Shown one piece after another: positions 1 through 8,447 of a stretch of 11,346 nt of DNA. Positions within the stretch are counted from its first letter, which is position 1. The number at the start of each line of letters is the position of its first letter. Origin of the DNA: Actinomycetes bacterium (lineage in GTDB: Bacteria > Actinomycetota > Actinomycetes > Actinomycetales > Actinomycetaceae); the NCBI GenBank assembly GCA_023426345.1, contig JAFAAX010000137.1, positions 1 to 11,346 on the forward strand, read 5' to 3'. The position numbers were made by a program, and so were the translations under genes. The notes beneath the pieces were generated by a model that was not told where the DNA came from, made no database searches, and was given only the letters and a program-made list of their open reading frames with translations.

Positions 1-1196
1 TCGTCGGACGCCCCCCACATCCGCAGGCCCGCCTGGGCCCGGGCGAAGGAGGCGACGACGCCCACGGCGCCCGCGGTGAACAGGAACGAGGATCCGCCGT
101 AGGACACGAGCGGCAGGGGGACGCCGATGACGGGACCGATGCCCGTCACGGACATGATGTTGAGGAGCGCCTGCACGCCGATCCAGGCGGCGACGGCGCC
201 GGCGACCACGCGCGCGAACGCCGAGGGGTGCCCCTGGCACACCCGCACCATCCCCCACACCAGCAGGCCGAGGCACGTGAGGACGGACAGGGTGCCCAGC
301 AGGCCGAACTCCTCGCCGATGATCGCCAGGACGAAGTCCGTGTGGGCGGCCTGCAGGTACTGCCACTTCTCCCGGGAGGCGCCCGGGCCCAGACCGAGCA
401 GCCCGCCCGAGCCGAGCGCCCACAGCGCGTGGTCGATCTGCTCGGGCGCCGACGTGGACCGCTCCGGTCCGTGCCCGGGCAGGACGTCGAGGATCCGCTG
501 GAGGCGCGTCGGGTTCTGGAGGACGAAGAAGACGAGCACGGGGATCGAGGCCCCGCCCAGGGCGGCGAACCAGGATCCGGGCAGGCCGGCCACCCACAGG
601 GCGCCCACGGCCGCCGCGAAGACGACCAGGGCGGTGCCGAGGTCCTGCCCGAGCATGACGGCGCCCAGGGCCGCCAGGATCGGTAGGCCGACGGTGACGG
701 CCATCTGCCTCCAGTCGCGCAGCCGGGCGCCGGGCCTGGCCAGCGCCGCGCCGAGGAAGAGGGCCAGCGCGAGCTTGAGGAACTCCGACGGCTGGAGCAG
801 CGGGAACCCGGGGACGAGGTGGATCCAGTTGCGGTTGCCGCCCTCGGTGGCGCCCAGCGGGGTGACGACGAGCGCCTGGACGATCAGCGCCACGACGAAC
901 ACCGCGGGCGCCGTGCGCGACCAGATCCCCTCGGGGACCTTGAGCAGGACGGCGGCCACCAGCAGCGATCCGACGATGATGATCAGCGGGCGGAGGAAGG
1001 CCTCGTACGGGCTGTCCCCGGCGGCGATGTTCGTGACGGCCGAGGCGGAGAACGACATCAGCAGCCCGAAGCCGCACAGGACCAGGGCCGGGATGACGAC
1101 GAGGTAGTACGTGACCACCGGCGAGGCCGCGCCCGCGGGGTGCGGCCGGCCGAACTCGATGCGCGGCAGCCGGAGGCGCCGACGCGGGGTCCTCAC
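1..1196 (-). CDS. ftsW: FtsW, septal peptidoglycan glycosyltransferase (SEDS family), 3' end cut by window edge
   Basis: FtsW polymerises lipid II into glycan strands at the septum, as partner of the class B transpeptidase FtsI. About 398 codons are visible, starting at a GTG that overlaps the murD stop (GTGA at 1193-1196); the C-terminus lies off the left edge. The translation is strongly hydrophobic with many membrane segments. It shows SEDS-family signatures in order: GGNRNWI and QPSEFLKLA near residues 120-145, GQDLGTA near 185, the loop motif AHTDFVLAIIGEEFG near 290-305 (holding the conserved Asp of the family), and PVIGVPLPLVSYGGSS near 360. These fit FtsW. Position at the end of the murD chain, with murG/murC expected next, favours FtsW over its paralogue RodA. 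The start is preceded by no independent spacer, so translation is probably coupled to murD. Confidence 0.95.
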   Translation of the reverse strand, partial: MRTPRRRLRLPRIEFGRPHPAGAASPVVTYYLVVIPALVLCGFGLLMSFSASAVTNIAAGDSPYEAFLRPLIIIVGSLLVAAVLLKVPEGIWSRTAPAVFVVALIVQALVVTPLGATEGGNRNWIHLVPGFPLLQPSEFLKLALALFLGAALARPGARLRDWRQMAVTVGLPILAALGAVMLGQDLGTALVVFAAAVGALWVAGLPGSWFAALGGASIPVLVFFVLQNPTRLQRILDVLPGHGPERSTSAPEQIDHALWALGSGGLLGLGPGASREKWQYLQAAHTDFVLAIIGEEFGLLGTLSVLTCLGLLVWGMVRVCQGHPSAFARVVAGAVAAWIGVQALLNIMSVTGIGPVIGVPLPLVSYGGSSFLFTAGAVGVVASFARAQAGLRMWGASD

Positions 1197-2665
1197 GCCT
1201 GCTCCCCCCACTGCCCGGCCAGCCGGCGGACGGCGTCCGCGAACGCGTCGCCGCGCTGGCCGTAGTCCTCGAACTGATCCCAGGAGGCGGCGGCGGGCGC
1301 CAGGACGACGGTGTCGCCGGGGCGCGAGAGACCGACGGCCTCGTTGACCACGGAGAACATCCAGTCGGGGTGCCCGTCGACCTCGACGACGGGCACCTGC
1401 GGCGCCTGCCGGCGCAGGGCCTCGCGCAGCACGGAGCGGTCGGCGCCGATCAGGACGACGCCGCGCAGGAGGGGCGCCACGCGGGCGGCCAGGTCGTCGA
1501 AGCGCTGCCCCTTCGTGTCCCCGCCGGCGATCCAGATGGCGGTGCCGGGGCGCAGCCCCGACAGGGACGCGGCGGCGGCGTGGGCGTTCGTCGCCTTCGA
1601 GTCGTCGATCCACGTGAGGTCCGCCGCCCGCCCGAGGACGGCACGGCGGTGGGCGGCGGGCCGGAACGCCCGCAGCCCCTCGGACACGGCCTCGGGGGGC
1701 ACCCCGTGGGCGCGGGCCAGGCCCGCGGCCGCCAGGGCGTCCGACACGAGGGCCGGGGAGGGGTCCGGTCCCGCGATGTGTGCGAGGTCGTCCAGGGTGG
1801 CCAGGTGGAGGGCCTCATGCCGGCGGGCGTCCAGGAAGGCGCGGTCGACCAGGGCGTCCTCGACGAGGCCCAGCTGGGAGACGGCGGGGACGCCCAGGGT
1901 GAGCCCGATGGCGCGGGCCCCCTCGACGACGTCCGCGTCCTCGACCATGGCCTCGACGCGGCGGTCGGCCGCCGGATAGAGGCAGGCGCGGCGCGTGCGG
2001 GCGTAGACGCGGGCCTTCGCCGCCGCGTAGGCCTCCGCCGTGCCGTGCCAGTCCAGGTGGTCGGCGTCCACGTTGAGGCAGACGGAGGCCTCCGGCGACA
2101 CCGAGGCCGTGGTCGCCAGCTGGAAGCTGGACAGCTCGACGGCGAACACGGAGGCCTCGGCGTCGATGGCCCGGGTGATGGGCGTGCCGATGTTGCCGAC
2201 CTCGAGCGCGTCCTCCCCGGCGGCCCGCAGGATGGAGGCGAGCATGCCGACGGTCGTGGTCTTGCCGTTGGTGCCCGTCACGGTCAGCCAGGGGCGGCCG
2301 GCGCGGGGGCCGGACTCCTGGAGGCGCCAGGCCAGCTCCACCTCGCCCCACAGGGGGAGGCCGGAGGACTCGACGGCCCGCCACACGGGGGTGTGGGGGG
2401 CGATGCCCGGGGACACCACGACGACCTCGGGGCGCGACGCCAGCACGGCGTCCGACAGGTCCCGGCCGTCGGGGATCACGCGGAGCGTCGCCCCCGGGAC
2501 CGCGGCGGCGGCCGCGTCGACCGGGCGCTGGTCGAACCCGAGCACGGGGATCCCCCGGTCCGCCAGCGCCTGGGCGGCCCCCCGGCCGGAGCGTCCCCAC
2601 CCGATGACGGCGACCGGTCCGGCGGTGAGGCCCGCGATCCCGGCGCCGCAGTCCTGGGCGCTCAC
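1193..2665 (-). CDS. murD: MurD, UDP-N-acetylmuramoyl-L-alanine--D-glutamate ligase
   Basis: This cytoplasmic ATP-dependent ligase adds D-glutamate to UDP-MurNAc-L-Ala. The predicted protein has 490 residues, slightly longer than the usual ~440-450. Domain 1 has the Rossmann-like VAVIGWGRSGRG (18-29) and VVVSPGIAPHTP (82-93). The central ATPase domain has the P-loop TGTNGKTTT (130-138), GNIGTPI (157-163), ELSSFQL (177-183) and the lysine-bearing HLDWHGT...AAAKARVY segment (203-221). The C-terminal domain has FRPAAHRR (334-341), WIDDSKATN (352-360), AGGDTKG (380-386) and a PAAASWDQFEDYGQRG tail motif (457-472), which resembles the usual SPACASFDQF form but has Ala for Cys. The GTG start overlaps the mraY stop as GTGA (2662-2665). 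The reading frame stays open far upstream, but that part is a shadow of mraY, so the overlap start is preferred. Confidence 0.96.
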   Translation of the reverse strand: MSAQDCGAGIAGLTAGPVAVIGWGRSGRGAAQALADRGIPVLGFDQRPVDAAAAAVPGATLRVIPDGRDLSDAVLASRPEVVVVSPGIAPHTPVWRAVESSGLPLWGEVELAWRLQESGPRAGRPWLTVTGTNGKTTTVGMLASILRAAGEDALEVGNIGTPITRAIDAEASVFAVELSSFQLATTASVSPEASVCLNVDADHLDWHGTAEAYAAAKARVYARTRRACLYPAADRRVEAMVEDADVVEGARAIGLTLGVPAVSQLGLVEDALVDRAFLDARRHEALHLATLDDLAHIAGPDPSPALVSDALAAAGLARAHGVPPEAVSEGLRAFRPAAHRRAVLGRAADLTWIDDSKATNAHAAAASLSGLRPGTAIWIAGGDTKGQRFDDLAARVAPLLRGVVLIGADRSVLREALRRQAPQVPVVEVDGHPDWMFSVVNEAVGLSRPGDTVVLAPAAASWDQFEDYGQRGDAFADAVRRLAGQWGEQA

Positions 2666-3747
2666 AGCTGCGCCGCCCACTCCGCGTAGAAGATGCCGAC
2701 GCCCACGGCCGCGAACAGGGCGGCGACGATCCAGAAGCGCACGACGATCGTGATCTCCTTCCACCCCTTGAGCTCGAAGTGGTGGTGGAGGGGCGCCATG
2801 CGGAAGACCCGCTTGTGGGTGGCCTTGAAGACGCCGATCTGGATGACGTCCGACATCGTGATGACGACGAACAGGCCTCCGATGACAACGGCCAGGAACT
2901 CGGTGTTGGTGAGGATGGACAGGCCCGCCACGGCGCCGCCGAGCGCGAGCGAGCCCGTGTCGCCCATGAAGATCTGGGCCGGGGAGGCGTTCCACCACAG
3001 GAACCCGATGAGCGCGCCGATGAGCGCCGCGCAGAAGACCGCCAGGCCCAGCGGGTCGCGCGTCACCGAGCAGTTCGCCACGTTGACGGTGTTGCCCCAG
3101 CACGACTGCGTCCTCTGGAACATGGCGATCAGCAGGTAGGCGCCGATGACGAAGATCGAGGACCCGGTGGCCAGGCCGTCGAGGCCGTCCGTGAGGTTGA
3201 CGGCGTTCGACCAGGCCGTCACCAGGAAGTTCACCCAGATGACGAACAGCACGGCCCCCAGGGCCGCCCCCGCCCAGGCCAGGTCCGCCGACGTCGGGCG
3301 GGTCACCGAGATGGCCGTGGACCCCGGGGTGATGCCGTGCTCGTCGGGGTTCGTCAGCGCGAAGACCGCGAAGACGGTGCCGACCAGAAGCTGCAGGGCG
3401 ATCTTCGCTCCGGCGTGGAGGCCCAGGGAGCGCTCCTTGCGGATCTTGATGCCGTCGTCGAGCAGCCCGATGACGCCCAGCCCGACGAACAGGACGACGA
3501 GCAGCGTCGAGGACCAGTCCGGCATGTGCCCGTTGAACAGGCAGCCGGCCAGCCACGCGAGGACGGCGGCCAGGATGAAGACGACGCCGCCCATCGTGGG
3601 CGTCCCCCGCTTGGCCAGGTGCTCCGTGGGTCCGTCCTGGCGGATGAACTGACCGAAGTGGTGGGCGACGAGGAAGCGGATGTAGAGGGGCGTGACCCCC
3701 AGCGAGAGGACCAGTCCGACGCCGAACGCGACGATGACGCCGATCAT
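2662..3747 (-). CDS. mraY: MraY, phospho-N-acetylmuramoyl-pentapeptide transferase
   Basis: MraY is the integral membrane enzyme that transfers phospho-MurNAc-pentapeptide to undecaprenyl phosphate, making lipid I. The 361-residue product has the usual length. It starts with a membrane segment (about 3-26), followed by RQDGPTEHLAKRGTPTMGG (36-54). The catalytic aspartate pair is in GLLDDGIKI (94-102), then comes SNAVNLTDGLDGLA (180-193), the magnesium-related FMGDTGSLALGG (260-271), and the triple-histidine motif RMAPLHHHFELKGWKE (316-331). Several further hydrophobic helices fit the ten-helix fold. An extra loop with two cysteines (CWGNTVNVANC, 216-226) sits between helices; whether they pair is not known. 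ATG overlaps the murF stop as ATGA, and the gene end overlaps the murD GTG, so it lies inside a translationally coupled chain. Confidence 0.97.
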   Translation of the reverse strand: MIGVIVAFGVGLVLSLGVTPLYIRFLVAHHFGQFIRQDGPTEHLAKRGTPTMGGVVFILAAVLAWLAGCLFNGHMPDWSSTLLVVLFVGLGVIGLLDDGIKIRKERSLGLHAGAKIALQLLVGTVFAVFALTNPDEHGITPGSTAISVTRPTSADLAWAGAALGAVLFVIWVNFLVTAWSNAVNLTDGLDGLATGSSIFVIGAYLLIAMFQRTQSCWGNTVNVANCSVTRDPLGLAVFCAALIGALIGFLWWNASPAQIFMGDTGSLALGGAVAGLSILTNTEFLAVVIGGLFVVITMSDVIQIGVFKATHKRVFRMAPLHHHFELKGWKEITIVVRFWIVAALFAAVGVGIFYAEWAAQL

Positions 3748-5150
3748 CGGGCCCCTCCCGCCTGCCGCAGCGCGTCGGCGACCTGCCACGCGCCCGATCC
3801 GTTCGATCCCTTGACCAGGACCACGTCCCCATCCTCCAGTATTCCGGGCACGAGGGCGACCGCCGCCTCCGGGGTGTCGACGGACGCCGTGCGGGCCTCC
3901 TCGCGGACCCCCTCCAGGAGCGCCCCGGCGAGCGCGCCGATGGCGACGACGACGTCGGTGCCGAGCGCGGCGGCCCGCTCCCCCACCTCGCGGTGCAGGC
4001 GGGCGCCGTCCGGGCCCAGCTCGAGCATCTCGCCCAGGACGGCGACCGTCCGGCGCCCCCCGTCGCGGGCCAGCGCGTGGAGCGCGTCGAGTCCGGCGCG
4101 CATCGAGTCCGGGTTCGCGTTGTAGGAGTCGTCGACGAGCGTGATCCGCCGGCCGTCCAGGTCGAGCTCGGACACGGCCATGCGGTGCGGGGACAGCGGG
4201 CCGGCGGCCGACAGCGCGTCGGCGATCGCCGCTAGGGGCAGCCCCAGGGTGAGGGCGGCGGCCGCGGCGGCCAGCGCGTTGTGGACGTGATGGCGGCCGA
4301 CCAGGGCCAACCGGACCGGGGCCGCCTCCCCCGACGAGGCCAGGATGAACGAGGCGTGGTCGCCCTCGTCCATGACGATGTCGAGCGCGCGGACGTCGGC
4401 GGGCGTCCCCTCCTCCGCGGAGAACCAGACGACGGGCCCGGGGGCGAGCGGGGCCATCAGGCGCACCATGTCGTCGTCGGCGTTGAGGACCGCGGTCCCG
4501 CCCGGGCGCAGCCCCTCGACGAGCTCCGCCTTGGCGGCCATGATGCCGCGCCGCGAGCCGAAGCCCCCGAGGTGGGCGGTGCCGACCATCAGCTCCACGG
4601 CGACGTCGGGGGCGGCGATGCCCGTGAGGTAACGGAGGTGGCCGGGCCCGGAGGCGCCCATCTCGAGGATGAGGAACCGCGTCGACGCGTCCGCGGCGAG
4701 GACCGTGAGGGGGACGCCGACCTCGTTGTTGAACGACAGGCGCGGCCACACGGCGGGCGCCCGCCGGGCGAGCACCTGGGCGAGGAGGTCCTTCGTCGTG
4801 GTCTTGCCGGCGGATCCCGTGATCGCGACGACCTCCAGCGGGCCGCGGAGGCGCAGATCGGCCAGGTGGGCGTGGGCCAGCTCCCCCAGGGCGACGGTGG
4901 ACTCCCGCACGACGATCTGGGCGAGGCCCGCGCCGGGCGTCTCGCGCTCGACGATCGCGCAGACCGCGCCGGCCCGGGCCGCGGCGGCGACGAACGCGTG
5001 CCCGTCGGCCCGCTCGCCGCGCCGCGCGACGTAGAGGCCGCCGGGCGCCGCCTCGCGGGAGTCGGTGACCACCGGCCCGCTGACGTCGACGTCGGCGCCG
5101 ACGAGGCGCCCGCCGACCTGGGCCGCGATCCAGCTCGCGCGCCTGTCCAT
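3744..5150 (-). CDS. murF: MurF, UDP-N-acetylmuramoyl-tripeptide--D-alanyl-D-alanine ligase
   Basis: MurF adds D-Ala-D-Ala to the UDP-MurNAc-tripeptide in the cytoplasm, completing the pentapeptide. The 468-residue product shows the N-terminal substrate domain with TDSREAAPGGLYVA (29-42), the ATPase P-loop ITGSAGKTTTKD (110-121), SFNNEVGVPLTVL (139-151), EMGASGPGHL (163-172) and VGTAHLGGFGS (189-199). Further along are NALAAAAAA and SPHRM, then DDSYNANPDSM, LGEMLELG and the C-terminal VKGSNGSGAW segment. The last differs from the KGSR form common in proteobacterial MurF. The ATG at 5150 has an AGGGAGG Shine-Dalgarno sequence just upstream. It follows ftsI by 43 bp, with no murE between them. 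The frame stays open above this ATG, but that part antiparallels ftsI sequence and is not needed. The stop overlaps mraY (ATGA). Confidence 0.96.
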   Translation of the reverse strand: MDRRASWIAAQVGGRLVGADVDVSGPVVTDSREAAPGGLYVARRGERADGHAFVAAAARAGAVCAIVERETPGAGLAQIVVRESTVALGELAHAHLADLRLRGPLEVVAITGSAGKTTTKDLLAQVLARRAPAVWPRLSFNNEVGVPLTVLAADASTRFLILEMGASGPGHLRYLTGIAAPDVAVELMVGTAHLGGFGSRRGIMAAKAELVEGLRPGGTAVLNADDDMVRLMAPLAPGPVVWFSAEEGTPADVRALDIVMDEGDHASFILASSGEAAPVRLALVGRHHVHNALAAAAAALTLGLPLAAIADALSAAGPLSPHRMAVSELDLDGRRITLVDDSYNANPDSMRAGLDALHALARDGGRRTVAVLGEMLELGPDGARLHREVGERAAALGTDVVVAIGALAGALLEGVREEARTASVDTPEAAVALVPGILEDGDVVLVKGSNGSGAWQVADALRQAGGAR

Positions 5151-5160
5151 CGTCCTCCCT

Positions 5161-5182
5161 CCGGGGGCCTGGGGCCCCCTGG
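5161..5182 (-). other. GC-rich hairpin between ftsI and murF
   Basis: In the 43-bp gap between the ftsI stop and the murF start there is an inverted repeat: GGGGGCC at 5163-5169 and GGCCCCC at 5173-5179, with a 3-base loop and one further C-G pair outside a mismatch. On the transcribed (minus) strand it lies directly before the murF Shine-Dalgarno sequence. No T-run follows, so a standard terminator is unlikely. It may influence RNA stability or murF translation, or have no role; in DNA this rich in G and C such repeats also arise by chance. Confidence 0.5.
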
Positions 5183-5193
5183 TCCGGATTCCC

Positions 5194-6957
5194 TCAGTTG
5201 CCGGGACGCGTCGGGTACAGGTCCGCGGGCGCCGTCGAGGCCGGAATGGCCAGACTGCGCACCGCCTGGGTGACGGCCTCGCTGAACAACGGGGCGGCGG
5301 AGTCCGAGGACACGACGCCGACCTTGGGATTGTAGAGCACCACGGCGACCGCCAATTGGGGGGCCTCGGCCGGGACCAGGCCCGCGACCGTGGAGACGAC
5401 GGCGGGCGCTCCGTCGACAAAGATGTCGGCCGTGCCCGTCTTGACGGCCAGCCGGTACCCGTCGACCTTCGCCGTCTGGCCGGTGCCCGTGTCCGTGTCG
5501 ACCGTCGACTCCATCATCCGGATGAGGTCGGAGGCCGTGGTCGCGGACATCGCCTGGACGGGGGTGACGGGGTCCGGGGCGCCCACGGTGCCGTCGGGCA
5601 GCGTCCACCCCGTGACGAGGCGGGGCGGCATGCGCACCCCGCCGTTGCCGATCGTCGCCATGAGCGTCGCCTCCTGCAGGGCGCTCATCATGTAGGACTG
5701 GCCGAACATCCCGACGTAGCGGTCGCGGCCCACCCAATGGTCGGGGGTGGTGAGCACACCCGCCGTCTCGCCCGCCAGCTCGACGCCCGTGGGCTCCCCC
5801 AGTCCCAGGGCCCGCATCATGTCGTAGCGGTCCTGGTCGTCGACGGTCTGCCCGACCAGGATCGACCCCGTGTTCGAGGACTCCGCGAGGATGCCCGTCG
5901 CGGTGAGCTGCTCGGTGTCGTGGTCGTGGAAGTCCGTGATCGGCTCCCCCTGGTCTGGCAGGTCGGTGAGCGCGTAGGGCACGGTGAACACCGTCGTCGG
6001 CGTCACCGTCCCCTTCTCCAGGGCGGTCGCCATGGTGATGACCTTGCCCACCGAGCCGGGCTCGAAGGCGTACTGCACAGCGCGAGCCGTCTGGGGCGCG
6101 GCGTTGTCCGGCTGGACCGATCCGGAGTCGGCCATCACCAGGATGTGGCCGGTCGAGGGCTCCGTGATGACGACGGCCCCCCAGTCGGCCTGGTGGAGGG
6201 CGACCCGCTGGTCGAGGATCTCCTGGACGGTGTGCTGGAGGTCGGCGCGCAGCGTCGTGTGGATCGTGTCGCCGTCCTGCGGCTCGACCGTGGTCTGCTT
6301 GCCCCCCGGCATGATCGCGCCGTTCGGGGCGATCTCGAAGGCCTCCTCGCCGGGGGCGCCCGTGAGGAGGTCGTCCATCGAGGCCTCCAGCCCGGAGCTG
6401 CCCTGCCCCTCCTGGTCGACGGTGCCGATGAGGGGCGCGGCGGTGTTGCCGTTGGGATAGGACCGCTGGAACGCGGACTCCCACTCGATGCCGTAGATGT
6501 CGAGCGCGCGGATCGCCCGGTACGTGACGGCGTCGACGTTCTTCTTGAGGTAGACGTAGGTCTGGTCGCCCATCATGAGGCCGCCGAGCTCGACGGGGTC
6601 CATGTCCAGCAGCGGGGCCAGCTGGCGGGCGGCCTCGGCCGGTCCGCGCCCGACCTCGACGGTGCGGGTCGTCCCGTCGGGCTGCTCCTGGTCCTCGCGG
6701 TGCACGTAGAGGCGGATGTTCCGCTGGTTAACGGCGATGTGGTAGGTCTGGATCGAGTCGGCCAGGACCAGTCCGGTGGCGTCCTCGATCGCCCCGCGGC
6801 GCGGGTTGATCTGGCTGGCGGACGTGCGCACCGCCTGGCCCTCGGCGGCCAGGGCGGGGCCCTCGACGATCTGGAGCTGGAAGAGGCGCACGGCGCACAT
6901 GAGGAGCGCGAGCGTGACCAGGACCAGCATCGCGCGCGCGCGGCGGGCCGATGTCAT
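5194..6957 (-). CDS. ftsI: FtsI / PBP3-type class B penicillin-binding protein (septal transpeptidase)
   Basis: FtsI cross-links septal peptidoglycan as D,D-transpeptidase and works with FtsW. The 587-residue product has a short basic cytoplasmic start, one membrane anchor (about 9-30), an N-terminal dimerisation/pedestal region with the typical INPRRGAIEDATG segment (50-62), and a C-terminal transpeptidase domain. The catalytic motifs are all present: SxxK as GSVGK with nucleophile Ser302 and Lys305, SxN as SSN at 360-362, and KTG as VKTGTAD at 505-511. No PASTA repeats are visible after the catalytic domain. The ATG at 6957 lies 16 bp after the ftsL stop; its Shine-Dalgarno sequence is weak, so coupling to ftsL is likely. 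Position right after rsmH-ftsL identifies it as the division PBP rather than an elongation PBP. It is followed by murF, not by the expected murE. Confidence 0.96.
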   Translation of the reverse strand: MTSARRARAMLVLVTLALLMCAVRLFQLQIVEGPALAAEGQAVRTSASQINPRRGAIEDATGLVLADSIQTYHIAVNQRNIRLYVHREDQEQPDGTTRTVEVGRGPAEAARQLAPLLDMDPVELGGLMMGDQTYVYLKKNVDAVTYRAIRALDIYGIEWESAFQRSYPNGNTAAPLIGTVDQEGQGSSGLEASMDDLLTGAPGEEAFEIAPNGAIMPGGKQTTVEPQDGDTIHTTLRADLQHTVQEILDQRVALHQADWGAVVITEPSTGHILVMADSGSVQPDNAAPQTARAVQYAFEPGSVGKVITMATALEKGTVTPTTVFTVPYALTDLPDQGEPITDFHDHDTEQLTATGILAESSNTGSILVGQTVDDQDRYDMMRALGLGEPTGVELAGETAGVLTTPDHWVGRDRYVGMFGQSYMMSALQEATLMATIGNGGVRMPPRLVTGWTLPDGTVGAPDPVTPVQAMSATTASDLIRMMESTVDTDTGTGQTAKVDGYRLAVKTGTADIFVDGAPAVVSTVAGLVPAEAPQLAVAVVLYNPKVGVVSSDSAAPLFSEAVTQAVRSLAIPASTAPADLYPTRPGN

Positions 6958-6973
6958 CGTCGTCGGTCCCGGC

Positions 6974-7378
6974 TCACGGGGCGGCCGTCCCGCCGGTGAC
7001 GGTGCCCGCGTCCAGTGAGATGAATCCGAGCGGGCCGGCGGGCACCATGCCGTGCGCCCGCGCCGCCGCCTCCAGCGCCACCGGCGAGCTCACCTGCTGG
7101 AGCTGGGACTGCAGCGACCAGGCCTCGGCGTCCAGCTCGTTGAGCTGGAGCTGCTGGTCGCGGATCGCGAAGGAGGTCTCCGCCATCTGCGTGTTGAGGA
7201 CCATCGGCACGATGATGGAGGCGAGGAGGACCAGGAGCACGAGGACGACGAGGGGCACGGTGGACCGTCGGGGCAGCGTCCCCTCGACGACGCGGAGCTC
7301 GGGGCGCGCGGAGGCGGAGTCGCGGAGGCGGTCCGGCCGGGACGTGGGGCGCGTCCGCGCGGCGGCGCTGGTGCTCAT
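6974..7378 (-). CDS. ftsL: FtsL-like divisome protein
   Basis: This is a 134-residue bitopic protein. An arginine-rich cytoplasmic tail (1-39) is followed by one strongly hydrophobic segment (about 41-62, VPLVVLVLLVLL...). A heptad-like, Gln/Leu-rich stretch follows (about 72-96, QQLQLNELDAEAWSLQSQLQQ), predicted to be coiled coil. The tail resembles other actinobacterial FtsL proteins (ALEAAARAHGMVPAGPLGFI). FtsL scaffolds FtsQ and FtsB and helps activate FtsWI; FtsL sequences are poorly conserved, so the name rests on topology plus position between rsmH and ftsI. The ATG overlaps the rsmH stop as ATGA (7375-7378). Confidence 0.88.
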   Translation of the reverse strand: MSTSAAARTRPTSRPDRLRDSASARPELRVVEGTLPRRSTVPLVVLVLLVLLASIIVPMVLNTQMAETSFAIRDQQLQLNELDAEAWSLQSQLQQVSSPVALEAAARAHGMVPAGPLGFISLDAGTVTGGTAAP

Positions 7379-8337
7379 GAGCGGCTCCTCCAGGGGTGGA
7401 CGACCTCGACGGCGCGCAGACGCACCGACGCCGATCGGGGGTTGCGGGCCGTCTCGGCCTGGTCGGCGCGCAGCGCGCCGCGGGTGAGCAGGCGCAGGGA
7501 CGGCTCCATGCCCTCGGGCACGACGGGCAGGCCCGGGGGCGTGCGGTCCTCGGCGCCCTCCCGGAAGACGCCCTTGACGATGCGGTCCTCCAGCGACTGG
7601 TAGGACTCGACGACGACGCGGCCCCCGACGCGCACGCGGGACAGGGCGCGGGGCAGCGCCTCCTCGAGGATCCGCAGCTCGTCGTTGACGGCCACCCGCA
7701 GCGCCTGGAAGGTCCTCTTCGAGGGGTTCCCGCCGGTGCGGCGGGCGGGCGCGGGGATCGCGTCGCGCACCAGGTCGGCCAGCTCGGAGGTCCGCTCCAG
7801 CGGCGCCTGGGCGCGGCGCGCGACGATGGCGCGCGCGATGCGGGGCGCGAACCGCTCCTCGCCGTACTCGCGGAGGATCCGCGCGATCTCGGCCTCGTCG
7901 GCCGTGTTGAGGAGGTCCGCGGCCGAAGGGCCCCGCGTCGGATCCATGCGCATGTCCAGGGGCGCGTCGTGGCTGTAGGAGAACCCGCGGTCGGCGCGGT
8001 CGAGCTGGAGGCTGGAGACGCCGAGGTCCATGAGGACGCCGTCCACCCGGCCGTCGCGCCCGTGCTCCCGGGCCGCGTCGTCGACGTGGTCGTAGGTCGT
8101 GCGCACCGCCTGGAACCGGTCGCCGAAGGGGGCCAGGCGGGCTCCGGCGCGGGCGATCGCCTCGGGATCGCGGTCGATGCCGATCACCCGCAGGCCGGGG
8201 AAGCGGCGCAGCGCCCCCTCCGTGTGCCCGCCCATGCCCAGGGTCGCATCGACCAGGACGGCGCCGTCGCCGTCCAGCGCCGGGGCCAGCAGATCCAGGC
8301 AGGCGTCGAGGAGGACGGGGATGTGGAGCTCGGACAT
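7375..8337 (-). CDS. rsmH: RsmH (MraW), 16S rRNA (cytosine-1402-N4)-methyltransferase
   Basis: RsmH methylates N4 of C1402 in the decoding centre of 16S rRNA, using S-adenosylmethionine. The 320-residue product begins with the conserved HIPVLL (5-10). Next is the SAM-binding loop VDATLGMGGHTE (29-40), GIDRDPEAI (53-61), then MDLGVSSLQLD (103-113) with RGFSY and PLDMRMDP (126-133). Later come GEERFAPRIARAIV, the signature NPSKRTFQALRVAVNDEL, and SYQSLEDRIVK, where many other bacteria have FHSLEDR. The ATG at 8337 is preceded by a strong GGAGGAGAGG ribosome site. It lies 110 bp downstream of mraZ, the largest gap inside the dcw run, and overlaps ftsL by four bases. Confidence 0.97.
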   Translation of the reverse strand: MSELHIPVLLDACLDLLAPALDGDGAVLVDATLGMGGHTEGALRRFPGLRVIGIDRDPEAIARAGARLAPFGDRFQAVRTTYDHVDDAAREHGRDGRVDGVLMDLGVSSLQLDRADRGFSYSHDAPLDMRMDPTRGPSAADLLNTADEAEIARILREYGEERFAPRIARAIVARRAQAPLERTSELADLVRDAIPAPARRTGGNPSKRTFQALRVAVNDELRILEEALPRALSRVRVGGRVVVESYQSLEDRIVKGVFREGAEDRTPPGLPVVPEGMEPSLRLLTRGALRADQAETARNPRSASVRLRAVEVVHPWRSRS

Positions 8338-8447
8338 GCCCACCTCTCCTCCGGGTGCGGGCGGCCGTCGGAACAGACCGGGGTCCCCCACCGTGACCTG
8401 CCATCGGGGAAGTGACGTCAGGGCAACGGGCGGAGACCTCAGCCGGC

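Noticed and set aside
2666..3832. Upstream extension of the murD frame
   Set aside because: It runs through mraY in another frame and shows no MurD-like sequence; the GTGA overlap gives the proper start.
5065..6999. Plus-strand open frame of 644 codons opposite ftsI
   Set aside because: It is a low-information antisense shadow; the minus strand encodes a full FtsI with all three catalytic motifs.
8413..8420. TGACGTCA palindrome between mraZ and rsmH
   Set aside because: Eight-base palindromes are expected by chance at this scale and no regulator consensus supports it.
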